Shown here: piece after piece, positions 35,491 through 47,490 of the stretch
Numbering within the stretch: position 1 is the stretch's first letter
How the letters are laid out: each line of letters starts with the position of its first letter
Assembly: GCA_947579665.1 (NCBI GenBank)
Contig: OX388345.1
Location: 58,333,454-58,397,453, forward strand
From: Sympetrum striolatum
Lineage: Eukaryota; Arthropoda; Insecta; Odonata; Libellulidae
Direction of reading: 5' to 3'
DNA: 64,000 bases
Notes under the pieces: model-generated
Told to the model about the DNA's origin: nothing
The model's database searches: none
What the model saw: the letters and a program-made list of their open reading frames with translations, nothing else
Program-made: the position numbers and the translations under genes

Positions 35491-36205
35491 TAAATGTTCA
35501 TCTTCCATCCTCACTGAATTATTTTCCAACTATCAGGAATTCATTTCCGTGGACCAAAGAAACTCAATTACGCAACGCTTCCTTCTCTCTTTTTTTATAT
35601 TTTCCTCGCTCATTGTTTTTACAGCATATTCTATACACAAATATCCACATTTACTGTACTTTTCCTCGTATTTTGATTTTGTATTTGTTTTTCTCCAATG
35701 TAAAATAGAATTTTGCATGAAAATTATGTAAACATACTAGATGCTGAGGTGACTCAACTCCACTCAAACAGAGAAAGGTCAGGCGACATTAGTCATACTA
35801 CGACGTTCTCTTATATTGAGGGGAAACGAAAGCAATTTATCAATGGAAACAACATGCGATTCCTACATCAAGGACCTGAACATCTTTCGTTCGAATGTGA
35901 CGAGAAGAGGCCAAAGGAGAACCAAGAGGGAAAAAGTGAGAGGAGCAAAAGAAATCCTAACAGAAGTACTAAAAGCGATGACCAAGGGCAGGCCAAGTAA
36001 CCTTCCGAAAGAACCTTCCTAAAGCGACCTTGAGAGCCGCCGTCTCGGCAATCCGAGAGCCGCCGGTTGTGCAGACTCCGAAAGGAGACCGCGTTTTGAC
36101 GACTGATGAAGGGGAGCGAGGGGAAGAAATCGGGAGGTAATCGGTTGAAACGAAGAGAATTGAAGAAGTGGTCGGACGAATGGAAAGCAAATACAGCAAT
36201 AAATC

Positions 36206-36253
36206 GATCATTATATAAATGCGTAAGCATCATGCGTAAGATCATTATATAAA
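36206..36253 (+). repeat. Direct repeat of GATCATTATATAAA
   Basis: Copies lie at 36206-36219 and 36240-36253, with GCGTAAGCATCATGCGTAA between them, itself an internal GCGTAAG(A/C)-type repeat. Each copy contains TATATAAA, a good TATA-like word. This is a local duplication; promoter function is not supported by any gene. Confidence 0.5.
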
Positions 36254-36443
36254 AGATTAAGCAGTCATCGAAAGTGCAACCGACTTTCTTCTGATCATTC
36301 ATCACAAATTCATCAATTGGAAGTTTTAAAATTCATATTTTTTAAGCTACGGGGTAGCACTTGACAAATTATTAAATGCTCAGTTGTGAATATTATTGAA
36401 TAACGCTTTACCTTTTCAAAGTGAGAAATTCCTTTCTATTCCA

Positions 36444-36474
36444 TATGCTACACGTTCGATCTGCGTGTAGCATA
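36444..36474. repeat. Hairpin, 11-bp arms, 9-nt loop
   Basis: TATGCTACACG (36444-36454) is exactly complementary to CGTGTAGCATA (36464-36474). Function unknown. Confidence 0.6.
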
Positions 36475-38321
36475 CAATGCCACTAAAAAGAGTTAGTATA
36501 ATAAAAACTAATACAATCGAGTATGCTTACTCGTCTTAAAATTCATCGATGCATGTTTCACTGCCTTCGTAAGAGTTAAGGCCATTGATTTCCTACTTCC
36601 GCCCTCCTTCGTCAAAGAGGGAATTTTCCTTCACGTATCATTTACCTTCCTTGGAAGGTTATGAATCATTCAACATTGCTTCGTCGCCTCTCAAGTCTTA
36701 CAATAACTCCACTTCATTCGATGGGTTATCGAGCGAATCACAAGTGTAAGTCTTACTTTGAAAACTTTACCATTCAATCCAAAGGATAGTTTTCTGAGTT
36801 CCGAAACCTGGCAGTTTGGCAATGTTCTTTCTCTGGAGATATTGGGACAATTTGTCGCTATTCATTTTTATTCTCTACCGCAAGTACTTCTCGTGTGTTA
36901 AACTCGTGATAGATATTACATGAATATTTGTTGAACACAAAGGCCTATTTATAGTATTCTGAACATGTGTATTAGTATAGAGATATTATCAACATCGTCC
37001 CTAAAATTGCATATGTCTTTTTGCTTCATTAAGTAATGAGTTGTTAAAAGACACAAGAGCACTTTAAACGAGGTAATCATTGGAATTGGATTACAGGAAC
37101 GGAAACTTTGATGAACTAAACTGAACTGGGTACCAATACAATATGGTACTCAGAAGCTCTGAAGAAAGCACACATTAAAAATGATGGACGAGAAATGGAT
37201 TTAGCATAGACTGAAAAATAGTAATTCGTATTGATAGAGAAACAAAAGGGGACGACCTAGGCATGGGAAAAGGAAAGGGAGGGTAACTTATAAAGTAGAA
37301 TAGCCCTTGCAAATAGAAGTTCAGGGCACTTGAACTTACGGCAAAACTCGAGAGGCTATGAAGGCGGGGAATCAGCACGAAAATCTTTTCTTTTTCCAGT
37401 CAAAGAGTAATTATTATAATTAAGGAAGAAGTTTGTAAAGAGAAGCGCTCGGATGCCTTATTATCAATTAAAACACAATCTCAAGGAAATTTTCTCTCTT
37501 AACGCTGAACCAAAAATATTCACGGTCTATTTATAATTGACAATTTCCGTCCGGACTAGAATTAACGAGGTTCGATACAACTGTACATCCGCAAAGGAAA
37601 ACTATGAATTCCGAGTTGATTAGAAGAAAAGGGAGCGGAAATGGAATCGAGAAAGAAAGATGAGAGTTCCATGATTGGAAATAAATACCAGAATCGATGA
37701 AAGCTTCGAGGAAAAGAAAAGTTATTCCTCAACTGCAGCTTGGTTAAGAAGCAGAAGTAGCATTTAATTCGATGAAAAGGAATCACAAATCTTTTATTGA
37801 TGTTTTCAATTTTGGTCTCGGCTTCCTATCTTATTGAATTCACATTCTCAATTCACTTATCATAAAATTTGATTTTCTATGCTAGCAATCTCATCACATT
37901 CAACAACCTCTTATCTCTTCCTAACCCCTCTCGCTTTCTAATCTCTCTCAATTTCCTCTTCTTTGACGTTATTCGTATTAATAATCATCACCCTACCGCT
38001 CTGCAACTGTCACCAATTCCGTCTTATTTCTAAATCTCCTCCTTCACTTTCCTATCCCCATCTTCTCTCCTGTCTTTCTCTAGCCTACCCATGGCCCTAA
38101 TGGCCAAATTTCTCAGTTTGGAATACTCTTTTCCTCCAATTCAAAATAACTCAATTAAAAATCCACAATTCGAGGTACACTTAACCTTCGTATGCTGATA
38201 CAATTCTCTTTAATGGAGGTAGAATTAAAACACAGTTCGAATATATGAATCCTTTAAGTTAACCAGCCAAACAACAATTATTATCGATATGACACTGCTC
38301 ATTTTCACCAAAATCACCGTA

Positions 38322-38543
38322 AAGAAAGAAAATTTAGAACATGGCTGTTAGAGGTGTCAAATTACAAGTTTAAAATCTCCAACAGCCGTCTTTGTCGGCG
38401 TTCCTAGTCTTATTCCCCGGTAATTGGAGAAAATGGGAAATGAATTAAAGTGCGGCATTCCTTTCTAGTTTTCTCAGACTACCAGGGAATAAGACGAAGA
38501 ACGCCGACAAAGACGGCTTTTGGAGATTTTAAACCTCTAAAAC
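38322..38543. repeat. Hairpin repeat family, copy B (both arms)
   Basis: This is the fullest copy. After AAGAAAGAAAATTTAGAACA and TGGCTGTTAGAGG, the left arm runs TTTAAAATCTCCAACAGCC, GTCTTTGTCGGCGTTCC, then a CTTATTCCCCGG block and GGAGAAAA. The right arm is the inverse (TTAAAGTGCGGCATTCC, GGGAATAAGACGAAG, AACGCCGACAAAGACGG, TTTTGGAGATTTTAAAC). A long hairpin is therefore possible. The right arm carries about 20 bp more than the left at the centre, as if a tail-to-tail dimer lost part of one unit. Confidence 0.75.
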
Positions 38544-39185
38544 CAAGATCACTATAGATTAGGAGTGTTTTATTGACCTGCGCGCCAAGTTTACTTCGCA
38601 TTTAAAAGACCAATTTCATGGTTTCACTCAACTCAAGTGAATCTCTTTGAGCGAGAGGCTGCAGCGGGTTTACGTGAATAAATTTGAATACTCAGTGTTC
38701 ATAATTTATATTAGAAATGGATTGTTTAATTGTAGGAGTGATCCAGAGAAAAAATAAATGCAGATTTCCCCCGAAATGCTCATAACAATCGAAGTTTGCC
38801 TGTTAGTAAGTGGCTTTAAACATCCAGTGGCGAATAAGGCAACAAAGAATTTCCGCTCCGGAATTTCATTACTTTACACTTCCCGGCTCTCTTCACATTC
38901 ACGAATAAAACAGCAAAACCTGAACTATTTACGTCAACACGGTACAATATAAAAAAGGAAGATTTTAAAGAAGGCAAAAAGGACGATTGTAAGGAAGGTA
39001 ATGAAGAAGCATTTCTCTCTTCTAGATAGAAAGGACTTCTTTCCATACTTGATTGTATTTGATGATGGCAAGAGATGAATCTTCTATCTAACCATTCCTC
39101 TGCATGACCAAGACCTTACATTTTTCTCGCTTCAATACCATTCCGAACACTCGCAGAATTAGCAAAGGAAACGCCCTTCTTTCAC
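38544..39185. other. Intergenic stretch, nothing recognised
   Basis: Short unmatched frames only. Confidence 0.4.
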
Positions 39186-39189
39186 CGAC

Positions 39190-39313
39190 TTAATTATAAT
39201 TGATATATTTATTTTTATTCTTATATTATTTATTATTATATTTTAATATATTTTATTCTTATATTATTTTTATTCTTATATTATCTATTATTATAATTAT
39301 AATTAATATTTTA
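39190..39313. repeat. AT-only low-complexity minisatellite
   Basis: Imperfect tandem copies of TTTTATTCTTATATTATT alternate with TATTATTATA runs. Replication slippage is the likely origin. Confidence 0.8.
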
Positions 39314-39479
39314 TCTCGTGTCGGTGCGTCCTAGTACTTATGTACGTTTCAAATTCTGATAGCTCCCTGTATTGCAATTTCCGGAAATTTAAAATGTCGA
39401 AGGTAATAGTGAAATCGACACTAACGGAAGCTTTATTGTGACTCATGTGCGGGAATTCGGGATCTGAGCGATTTAATAA

Positions 39480-39565
39480 AAATATACCAGTAGTGGAAAT
39501 AATGGTTTTCCCCCTGCCATACGCCTCCGGCGGCTCGCAGGGTATATATCTAAATCTAAATGGTG
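39480..39565 (+). mobile_element. LINE 3' end (hairpin family), plus strand
   Basis: The hairpin CCCTGCCATACGCC...GGCGGCTCGCAGGG (39512-39542) is fully Watson-Crick paired. It is followed by TATATATCTAAATCTAAATG, a TCTAAA tail. It is the best-preserved copy of the hairpin seen at 24.26, 34.9 and 57.15 kb. No ORF2 remnant is recognised upstream. Confidence 0.65.
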
Positions 39566-41250
39566 GAAATTATTCAATCGATTTTAATATAGAAGTGCTT
39601 TCAGAAAGGTCTTACTTAGCCAATCTTTGAATGGAACATTTACTTTTTTCCCAATCATAAGAGCGAGTATTCGTTCCCTTGGTTAATTAACGCTACCCTA
39701 AAAAGTTTCAATTTACGAAAACCTCACTTGGCTATGTCGTTGAGTTCGCAGTATGGAAGAATTTTCAAGGTAAGTGGCCTCATATTTTCCCGATCTCTAC
39801 CATTGACCTTGAAGTCTTTTTTTAGGCCTAAATGGGCCTTACGAGGTGGGCAAAGACCTATTTCATGTGACACAGGCGTCCTTGGAGAGTTCAACGACAG
39901 CCGGAGGTCGAAGGTAATGGAGGGAGAAAAGGGAAGGACGAAGCGTCCATTTTCCACTTATTTGCCAAGAAAGGGGATCTCTTCTTGGTTATGAGTTTAA
40001 AGGCTGAGGGGGGCGTCACATTGGACGTCACAAATGGATCGAGGGAAAGAAAAATTTTCCTCAAAGAAGGAATAAGAAGCCCTTCTCTCCCACCTTAAAG
40101 GAAGATTCCTCTTTTAAAATAAATCCGAAAAATAAATCTGACATGGAGAAGAGGAAGGATGTCTTAATGTCATGATTTTTCCGTTTTCGTGAAAAAAATC
40201 CTGTTTTGTCGTTAAATAGGAAGAGGAAATAAAAATACACCATATTACCGAAAAGAAGTTTAAACAAAATAGATCGCTAGTATCCGCTGGTACATCATTA
40301 TTACAACTAAAAGAGAAGAGACAAATCCAAACAATTATCAAGGCGCGTAAGATTGGCCATAAGCGATTTACTCAAACGTGTAAATCTTTAGCTTTCCTTC
40401 AAACTAAAAATCCAAAATCTCAACAAATACCATGTCTACCAGCTTTTATTAATCATCTCCATGTAAAAAATGTTACAGCCATCGAATTGAAGTCCTCCGA
40501 TGGCATTTTATATCACCTATAATTCTATTACGCTATCGAGATTCGGGATAATTCTCGTTTCATGTTAATTTGATTTTCTAATAAAATGCATTTGTTTTCC
40601 TATAGAAAGCAAGAAGATTATTTTAAGCCAAAATGTGATACTAAAAATGAAAATCGACTCATACTTAGCCATTTGTCCTAACTGAGATTGTCAAGATGAA
40701 AATCCTTCGCAATGTTTGAATACGAAACTTGAGGGTAAAAATTTGAGAAATTGAAGAAGAATTGAAGATGAATCAATTGGAATAAAAGTACAGAAAGTAA
40801 CTCACCATTATCGAATTGAGGTTCTTTTAAAAAGGGCGTTCGATTAGACGTCTTCCCCTCCGTTAACCAATTAGTGATTGTGTGCAAAGAAGGGAAATGA
40901 AGGCCACGGAAGCCCGCCAACTGTTTCCCTTTCGTAATTACCGCTTGATTTTCATTGTTATTTGGAGAGGGCGGCAAACAGAGAAACTCTCTCTCATTAC
41001 CCAAACCACTTTGAGAATAAGCACGGGAGTTGATGGAAACAATCCTTACAAGAATACGTTTAGAAAGGTTAAACTCTATCCGACGTTCAGACAAGCGCTT
41101 AAATTTTGATGTAAATTCTTAAAAATTGAAATACGCATCACAGATTTTTGGGGAGCTACAGAACTGCTTGCTATATGCTATACGGAGTATTTCAGAGAAT
41201 CATTAAAATACTGTGTAATGGTAGTCTTCTCTTTTAGTCTAATAAACTAT
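39566..41250. other. Intergenic stretch, no gene recognised
   Basis: The minus frame 40678-41094 (138 codons) and + frame 39728-39994 (88 codons) are open but overlap opposite-strand frames and resemble no family. The coding status is undecided and unlikely. Confidence 0.4.
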
Positions 41251-41383
41251 GGGAAGAAAGGAAAGTCGGGGTACGGGTGTTAAGGAATTAGAGGTTTAAA
41301 ATCTCCAATAGCAGTTTTCGTCGGCGTTCCTCTTCTCATTCCTCGGAATTCTTAGAAAACAGGACTGAACACCGCACTATTAT
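41251..41383. repeat. Hairpin repeat family, copy C (single unit)
   Basis: Contains GTGTTAAGGAATTAGAGG, TTTAAAATCTCCAATAGC, a GTCGGCGTTCCTCTTCTC block, CTCGGAATTCTTAGAAAAC and ACACCGCACTAT. This is one unit of the arm without its inverted partner, equivalent to copy D at 55167. Confidence 0.65.
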
Positions 41384-41639
41384 AATTGATTGTTAAACAA
41401 TTAAGAGCTATTAAAATGATGTTTAACGGAAGTATTAGCTTGTTTTATGAGTAGTAAATTTGCCTATCATCTAATTAGAAGATTAGCGCAACTGCGATTT
41501 AATGATACCTTTATGCATATGGGATAATAACGTAAGTAACATTATAATTGTATAAAATTTCAAACAATAATACTATCGAGGAATATATTTATACAATGAT
41601 ACTAAAATTTTCCGAATCAAATTATTTAAAATAAATCGG

Positions 41640-44600
41640 GATTTTTCACCGATTTTGGGTGTAAATTTTATAAAAATTTCGCGGTTTTGTCTATATTTCT
41701 CCGTTGGGCAAAAGCGAATTCTCTTCTTTCTTCGACTTCAAAACAATTTGATTGTATAAAAATTGGGACAATTTTGGCAATAAATTTTACGAAATTTTGC
41801 GGTTTTGTCAATTTTTATCGGTCACACGAAATTTAACTCATTTTTCGTCAACCAGAAATTTTAACTCATTTTTCGTCAACAAAATTTATTTATTTAGCAA
41901 ATAATGGTACATAAATTAGGAACAGATGAAAAGATTAACTTTTACTAACCACAGGAAATTTTTATTTTGAAACGACCATGTTTTCGACTCATGGAGTCAT
42001 CCTCAACGTATGGCTGTGGACCTGAGGATGAATACATGAATTGAAACCGTGGTCATTTCCAAATAAAAATTTCTTGTGGTTAGTAAAAGTTAATCTTTTC
42101 ATTTTTTTCTCATGGAGACTTATTATAAACCAAATTTGGCTGTAAATTATTAATGAAAAATCACATTTCTGAATTTCTACTTCCGTCATGCACATGGTAA
42201 TTTTCCTTTTTTCACCATTAGAACAAACCTATTTTACAAAAAATAGACGTAATTAACCAATAATGACAGTAAATTTGATTAAAATTTGGGATTTTTTCTC
42301 ATTAATTTCTATCAGGCAATTTGCTAAACATTTTGCCTTAAGAACTACTTATTTTACAAAGATTGGGACGTTAAAACCATATTTGCCTGAAAACATTTTG
42401 GGATTTCTGTATCATTTAACCATAGACTTGAAAAATTGCCACCTTTTTCGATTTCAAAACAATTTCATTTACAAAGACAGAAAATTTTCACCATTTTTCG
42501 CCTGTAAATTTAATTGAGTATCAGTTTTAACTTATTTTGTTTCTGGAAAGCACATACGAATTTGCCAAATATTCACCTTAAAATATTTTATTTTACAAAA
42601 ATTGGAATATGTTCAACCATTTTTGGCTGTATATTATCAAAACACGGGATTTTTCGTCTCCTTTAATACTATCAGGCAAGCGCGATTTTGGCTAATTTTC
42701 CGTATTCAAAGCTATTTTATTTTACAAATTCAGCAAATTAGGCAGTGATTTCAATCAAAATTTGCGATTTTATCGTAATTATTCTGTCAATCAGACGTAA
42801 ATATTCCTACTTTTTCGCCATCAAAATCCCCATTTCATTTTATAAGAATGGAATATTTAAAAAATTTAGGTGATAATTTTACTATAATTTCGCGGTGTTT
42901 TGGCTATAAGTTTTATTAAGGTATCATAATTTGAATTAGATTTTCTATCATGCACAAGTGATTCTCTCTTTTTTGCTTTGAAATTTATTTTATATTACAA
43001 AAATTGGGACATTTTCGCTGGGCTGGGACATTGGGCTGTCAACTTAATTACAAATAGGGATTTTTCATTTAATTTATTTCTATCAAACACACGCGACTTT
43101 ATTTCCGTATTTGTATTAAAAACTATTTTATATCACAAATTATGTCAATTTTACACCAATTTTGTCCGTGAATTGTATCGAAATGGGTATTTTTCTCATT
43201 CATTTCTGTCACAAAAGCATTAATTTGCCTAACATTTCACTTTCAAACTATCATATTTTACAAAGAATGGGATGTTTTTTGCCAATTTGGCTGTTTTATT
43301 ACAATTAGCGGTTTTGACTATTTTTTAACCTTGGGCAATTGCAAATGCTTCCATTTTTATCTTCAAAACTATTTTCTTTTAACTTTGGACAATTTTCAGC
43401 AAATTTGGCTGTAATTCAAAAAAATATTCGTGTTTTTTCATGAATATTTTATTAAAATTTCGCAGTTTTTAGTCCGTAAATTATTTTAAAAGATCACAAT
43501 TTGAATTAAATTTTCTGTAACACTAAGTCACATATTTGCACGCCTAAAACCATTTTATTTTACAAAGATCGGGACATTTTAACGATATTTAGCTGTGAAC
43601 TTTATTGAAATTGGAGGTTTTCGTCTCATTACATTTTATCATACACACGAAAATTTTCCTCTTTTTTCGCGTTCAAAAAAATTTTATTTACGAAGATTGG
43701 AGGATTCACCAAATTTTGGCTGTAAATTTCATTAAATCTCAATCTTTCGACTTATTTTTTTCTGGCAAGCACATGGAAATATGCCAAATTTTTCCTTCAA
43801 AACTATTTTATTTTACCAAGATTGGGTTATTTCAAACAATTTTGGCAGTGAATTTTATTTCAATTTGGGCTTTTTTGTGTCATCGAATTCTGTCAGACGC
43901 GCGAATTTGGCTCTTTTTTCGCTTTCAAAGGTATTATATTTTACAAAAGAAAAACGTTTTTCAGCAATTGTACAATGATTTCAATGGAAATTCGGGGTTT
44001 TATGTTGTTCATTAATTTATTACATTGCACACACAAATATTCCTCCTATTTCGCCATTAAAATTGCCATTTTATTTTATAAATAATGTAAAAATTTTATA
44101 CAAATTATAGTAAATTTTTCACCTTCAAATCTATTTTATTTTACAAAAGATGGGATGTTTTAAAATTTTGTAAAATTATTATTTGGGATTTTTGGCAGTA
44201 ATTTCAATAAAAATTCGTTGGTTTATTTTGTTTATTCTATCATGTACACGCATATATTCCTATTTCGCCATCAATTTTCCCGTTTCATTTTACAAAATGG
44301 GGATTTTTTCAGATTTTATGAAAATTTTATTAAATTCGCGTTTTTTGGGCTGTAAATTATTTTAAGATGTCGCAATTTATTACAAAGATTTGAATATTTT
44401 CAATCATTTTTGGCAGTGAATTCAATTTAAATTTTGTTTCTTATCCCATTTACTTCTGTCAGGCACTCGCGAATTTGGCTAATTCTTCTCTTAAAAAATG
44501 CTGTCTCGAATTCGTCAGATTATGACTGTTAGACGCGAATTAGTATGCTTTGTGGCCATGGAAACAACCATATTTTACAAATATTGAGACATTTTTCACA

Positions 44601-45020
44601 AATTTCGCCTTTCACAAGATTGTTTCGTACATATTGTGGTTTCGTTTATTTGTTATCAGGCAAACACTAATGTCTTATTGATTCCTTTCCAAACAAAATT
44701 ATTTCACAGAAAAATTTGTTCACCCATATTTGCAGTAAATTTTAATAATCCATTCTCGGTTTGACCAAATTTTTCTGTTTGGAAGACTCGAATTTGTCTT
44801 TTTCTGTGCTTTTGAAAGAAATTTAGTATGCAGAAATTGCGATTTTTTACCAACAAGGTTGTAAATATTATGAAATGTCTCTGTTTCGTCTAATGTTTTC
44901 AGTGAAGCAGACTAGAGCACTCTCTCTTTTATTGGCTTCAAATGTAAATATAGGAATTAGGACAAAATAATCACCAGTTTTGGCTAAATATTTTATTAAA
45001 TCTGTCAATTTATCTTTTAA
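41640..45020 (+). repeat. Degenerate tandem array, about 120-125-bp monomer
   Basis: One set of words recurs in fixed order: TTTTATTTTACAAA, ATTGGGACATTTT, CAATTTTGGCTGTAAATTTT, ATT(A)AAATTTGGGATTTTT, CTCATT(T)ATTTCTATCAGGCA, CGCGAATTTGCC, TTTTTCGCCTTCAAAAC. Positions of the TTTTACAAA box near 42230, 42349, 42465, 42588, 42713, 42834, 43250, 43682, 43807 and 43932 give spacings mostly of 116-125 bp. Some units are longer or partly deleted. Roughly 25 or more units are present, all in the same orientation and much diverged, giving a strong T-over-A strand bias. Open frames inside it (for example 43605-44015) simply translate the repeat and are not genes. An inverted-repeat element interrupts it at about 41900-42105. 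Confidence 0.85.
41928..42100. mobile_element. Inverted pair of CCTGAGGATG-type retroposon ends inside the array
   Basis: The arm at 41928-42006 is the near-complement of 42021-42100 (about 79 bp each, roughly 85-90% by eye), with a 14-nt centre. Each arm, read outward from the centre, has CTGAGGATGA, a mini-hairpin (GACTC-CAT-GAGTC in the left arm) and GAAAACATGGTC or GAAACCGTGGTC. TTTCnAAATAAAAATTTC, GTGGTTAGTAAAAGTTAATC and TTTTC follow. Thus two copies of one 3'-end-like sequence sit head to head, or a foldback transposon has this sequence as its arms. Array sequence resumes on both sides. Confidence 0.7.
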
Positions 45021-45519
45021 CAGTGAAAAAAATGCACGATATAAAAATCTCTAGAAATTAAAAGTGCAGAAAAGAAAATCTTCAAGGCTAATTTCCAAAA
45101 GAAATACTTTATCCGAGTAACTTTCAATAAATATCTATCTCAAGTTTCTAAATAATATCATTTAAAATACACATTTAAACCGGAAGGAATTGCTGCATCT
45201 TTTTATAAATTATTGTCTAAATTTGCTTACAAACTTAAAAGAGCGTTCAGTAAGAATTAAAGAATATTGGAACCCACGATGAGGCCCGACGAAAGAATTT
45301 ACAGGTAATCAAGCAAAGGCAAAAAGGATCACGAAAAATCCACCAATCGTTTAGCATTTTTTAATTACAAAATAGTACTTAATTAATACTCATATGCTTA
45401 ACTCAAATATTTTCGCATACCAATATATTTGGCACGACCTAATAGGAAATAGGAAACCACATCGATGTCCGTTAAAATATTCTTACTTTATTATTATCTG
45501 ATGACTAACACAGTAATTT

Positions 45520-46155
45520 ATTCATTATTTATTTATTACACAAAAACGACGCAATTAGTCGCGATGACAGATATGGTCCTTAATTTAGAAATATGGTTTT
45601 AATTTATTGTTTTATACGTATCAATACAGTAAATCTAACTACATAAAATATTAACGTGCGTAAGTAAAAATAATACAGAATAAATAAATACAAAAACATA
45701 AATCTACAATACATACATGAATTATAATTTTAAAAACACATAGCTCTGTGAAATAGCTATAAGCTAAATATGAATTTTAAATAACCTTGACACAGCATCT
45801 ACATTACTTGTCTTGAACTTATCATGCAAGATATTGAGGGTTCCTGATGGGCCTTCACGAGTACCGTAGCGGCCACGGGGCCCGCTAAGTTCCCACGGTA
45901 CGTCACCCTACCAGGCGATCCCCTACTTGTCTCACATTTCGTTATCGGCAGGTTCATTCGTCAAATTATTAATTTTACATATACCCTTACTAAAACATTT
46001 AATATTTTTTGGGAAAGGTTCGAAGACTTCTGCAGGTAGACTTCCATTCCTCGACAGTTCTATTAAGAAAAGAAAAGTCTGACTGGGCCGGGAATAGAAC
46101 CCGGGATCTTCCTCTACCCGGAAGGCTGCTTTACCCATCTACGTTACCCGGCCAG
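45520..46155 (-). mobile_element. SINE-like element with tRNA-like head and AATAAATAAT tail
   Basis: On the minus strand, 46154-46070 reads as a tRNA-like head. GGCCGGGTAACGTAGATGGG includes an A-box-like region, and CTTCC-GGGTAGA-GGAAG can form an anticodon-type stem with a 7-nt loop (GTA in the centre). CCGGG-TTCTATT-CCCGG forms a perfect T-arm with a B box. Position 33 of the loop is G instead of U and the acceptor stem does not close properly, so it is not a functional tRNA. About 550 bp later on the same strand lies GTGTAATAAATAAATAATG, a retroposon-type tail. Treating head and tail as one element is inference: they could be a SINE next to a separate LINE tail. Confidence 0.55.
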
Positions 46156-47339
46156 AACTTCCTTTGAGTTATTGGCTCATAGGAGTTTGATTTGCTAAAA
46201 CAATTAAGCCCTATCAGTGAGAAAGACATTAAAATCAGTAAATCGAATTGTGATAAGCAATTGATATGAGATACCGAATAAATCAAAAATCGTCAGGCAA
46301 TTAATTATACTCAAGAGTGCGCTTATCTATTCAATATTTATCTTCTTGAAGTAATTGTTTAAGGTTCTCACTTAATTTAATCATAATAATATCAATGTAT
46401 CACCAAATAAGTTATCTTCAAAATCCACGAATATATATAGCATATAATATAAATATTATAATGAAATAAAGTTCAAATTAATGCAATAACAAGGATACGA
46501 CAAATAGGCTGAGGGAATATAGTTATGTATCTGCTTTGTATTCAACTTACTTTAACACAATTTATTATCTTCGAATTAATGCTTAATAAATGTTAAATTC
46601 GAAGAGTTTCTTCATGTCTTTGGGACGATTATTTTATTTCCTTATTCCACCAACCATTACGCTAGAAGATACATTTATAAGGAGGGAAAATATGAAATGT
46701 AAGCGATCAAAGAGTTTGTTCACTGCAAAACGGATCGTAGCGTTCCACACGTAACTAAGTTATCATCTCAGCTTTGGGAAATTTGATTGCCAGCGCATTA
46801 GCTATTCATAGAACCAGAAACTTCCGCGAATGGAACGCGCGATTACTCCCTGTGTTTAGTATGATTAAAAGGCTACCACTTCGCGGAGAAAAGTACGAGT
46901 ATCTACTGCGCGCAGATACAAGCAATAAAATGTGCAGATTTACGACGGGAACCAAGTGGCACATCGACCCGAACTTCACTTGGGTCAACTTCCCTTCTCT
47001 CTCACTACATGGCCCCTGCAATACATTATGAGAAGAAATTTTCAGGAAAAACAAACAGGAGTTTAAAATCCCTCAATTCCATAATCTCAATTTATTTATA
47101 TTTCATGGCTAAGAAAAAAAATATTGATAGGAACGGAAAGGATACAGGAGCGTGTCAGAGAGACAACGTATTAGAAGACTACTACGTTTAACTACTGTAC
47201 TGGATAACAATATCAACTATTGACATCCCTTGAACTCCGAAAAGAGGGTGAATTAGTGAATCACCTGAAAATTTAGACCCAATAATTTCACCAAGATAGT
47301 TAGTAAAACAAGAAGATAATTGGACACACAATTTAAGTA
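46156..47339. other. Intergenic stretch, no gene recognised
   Basis: Frames at 46774-47054 on both strands are unmatched. Nothing else was recognised up to the left end of the Harbinger element. Confidence 0.4.
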
Positions 47340-47490
47340 GTCCCGAGTGCACCAATCTCGGTTAAATCCACCGTTAGCTGACCGCGGTTAAAAATTAACG
47401 GCGGTCAACTTAAGTTTGGAGTGCACCAACAGTAACCGAGGTTTTCGTAACCGCGGTTAGCTAACGGCCGATTAAGGTCCCTGTGAATAC
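47340..47490. repeat. Left terminal/subterminal repeat region of the Harbinger element
   Basis: Contains the terminal GTGCACCAATCTCGGTTAA and a second copy of its core about 70 bp inward (GTGCACCAACAGTAACCGAG at 47421). ACCGCGGTTA palindromes lie at 47381 and 47450. The repeats are probable transposase or Myb-protein binding sites. Confidence 0.75.

Larger units (their letters stand above)
35491..38320. other. Intergenic stretch with small structures, no gene recognised
   Basis: The minus frame 35868-36305 (145 codons) is the longest here. It overlaps two + frames, is low in complexity (Ser/Leu/Phe-rich) and shows no family. GATCATTATATAAA is duplicated at 36206 and 36240. A hairpin with 11-bp arms lies at 36444-36474. 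Pyrimidine-rich sequence at 37870-38080 gives no coding signal. Confidence 0.4.

Noticed and set aside
35868..36305. 145-codon minus-strand open frame as a gene
   Set aside because: The translation is low-complexity (Ser, Leu, Phe rich), overlaps two + frames, has no recognisable domain, and the strand bias of the DNA explains the openness.
39190..39313. Replication origin or matrix-attachment site from the AT-only run
   Set aside because: Simple repeat content alone does not support a function.
40678..41094. 138-codon minus-strand open frame as a gene
   Set aside because: No family resemblance, an overlapping opposite-strand frame, and no splice or regulatory context.
43605..44015. 136-codon + frame with an internally repeated peptide
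   Set aside because: It is the translation of the 122-bp-type tandem array. The repetition comes from the DNA repeat, and neighbouring units are full of stops.
46075..46154. Functional tRNA-Tyr gene on the minus strand
   Set aside because: The acceptor stem does not close correctly, the base before the anticodon is G rather than U, and D-arm pairing is poor. A tRNA-derived SINE head explains it better.
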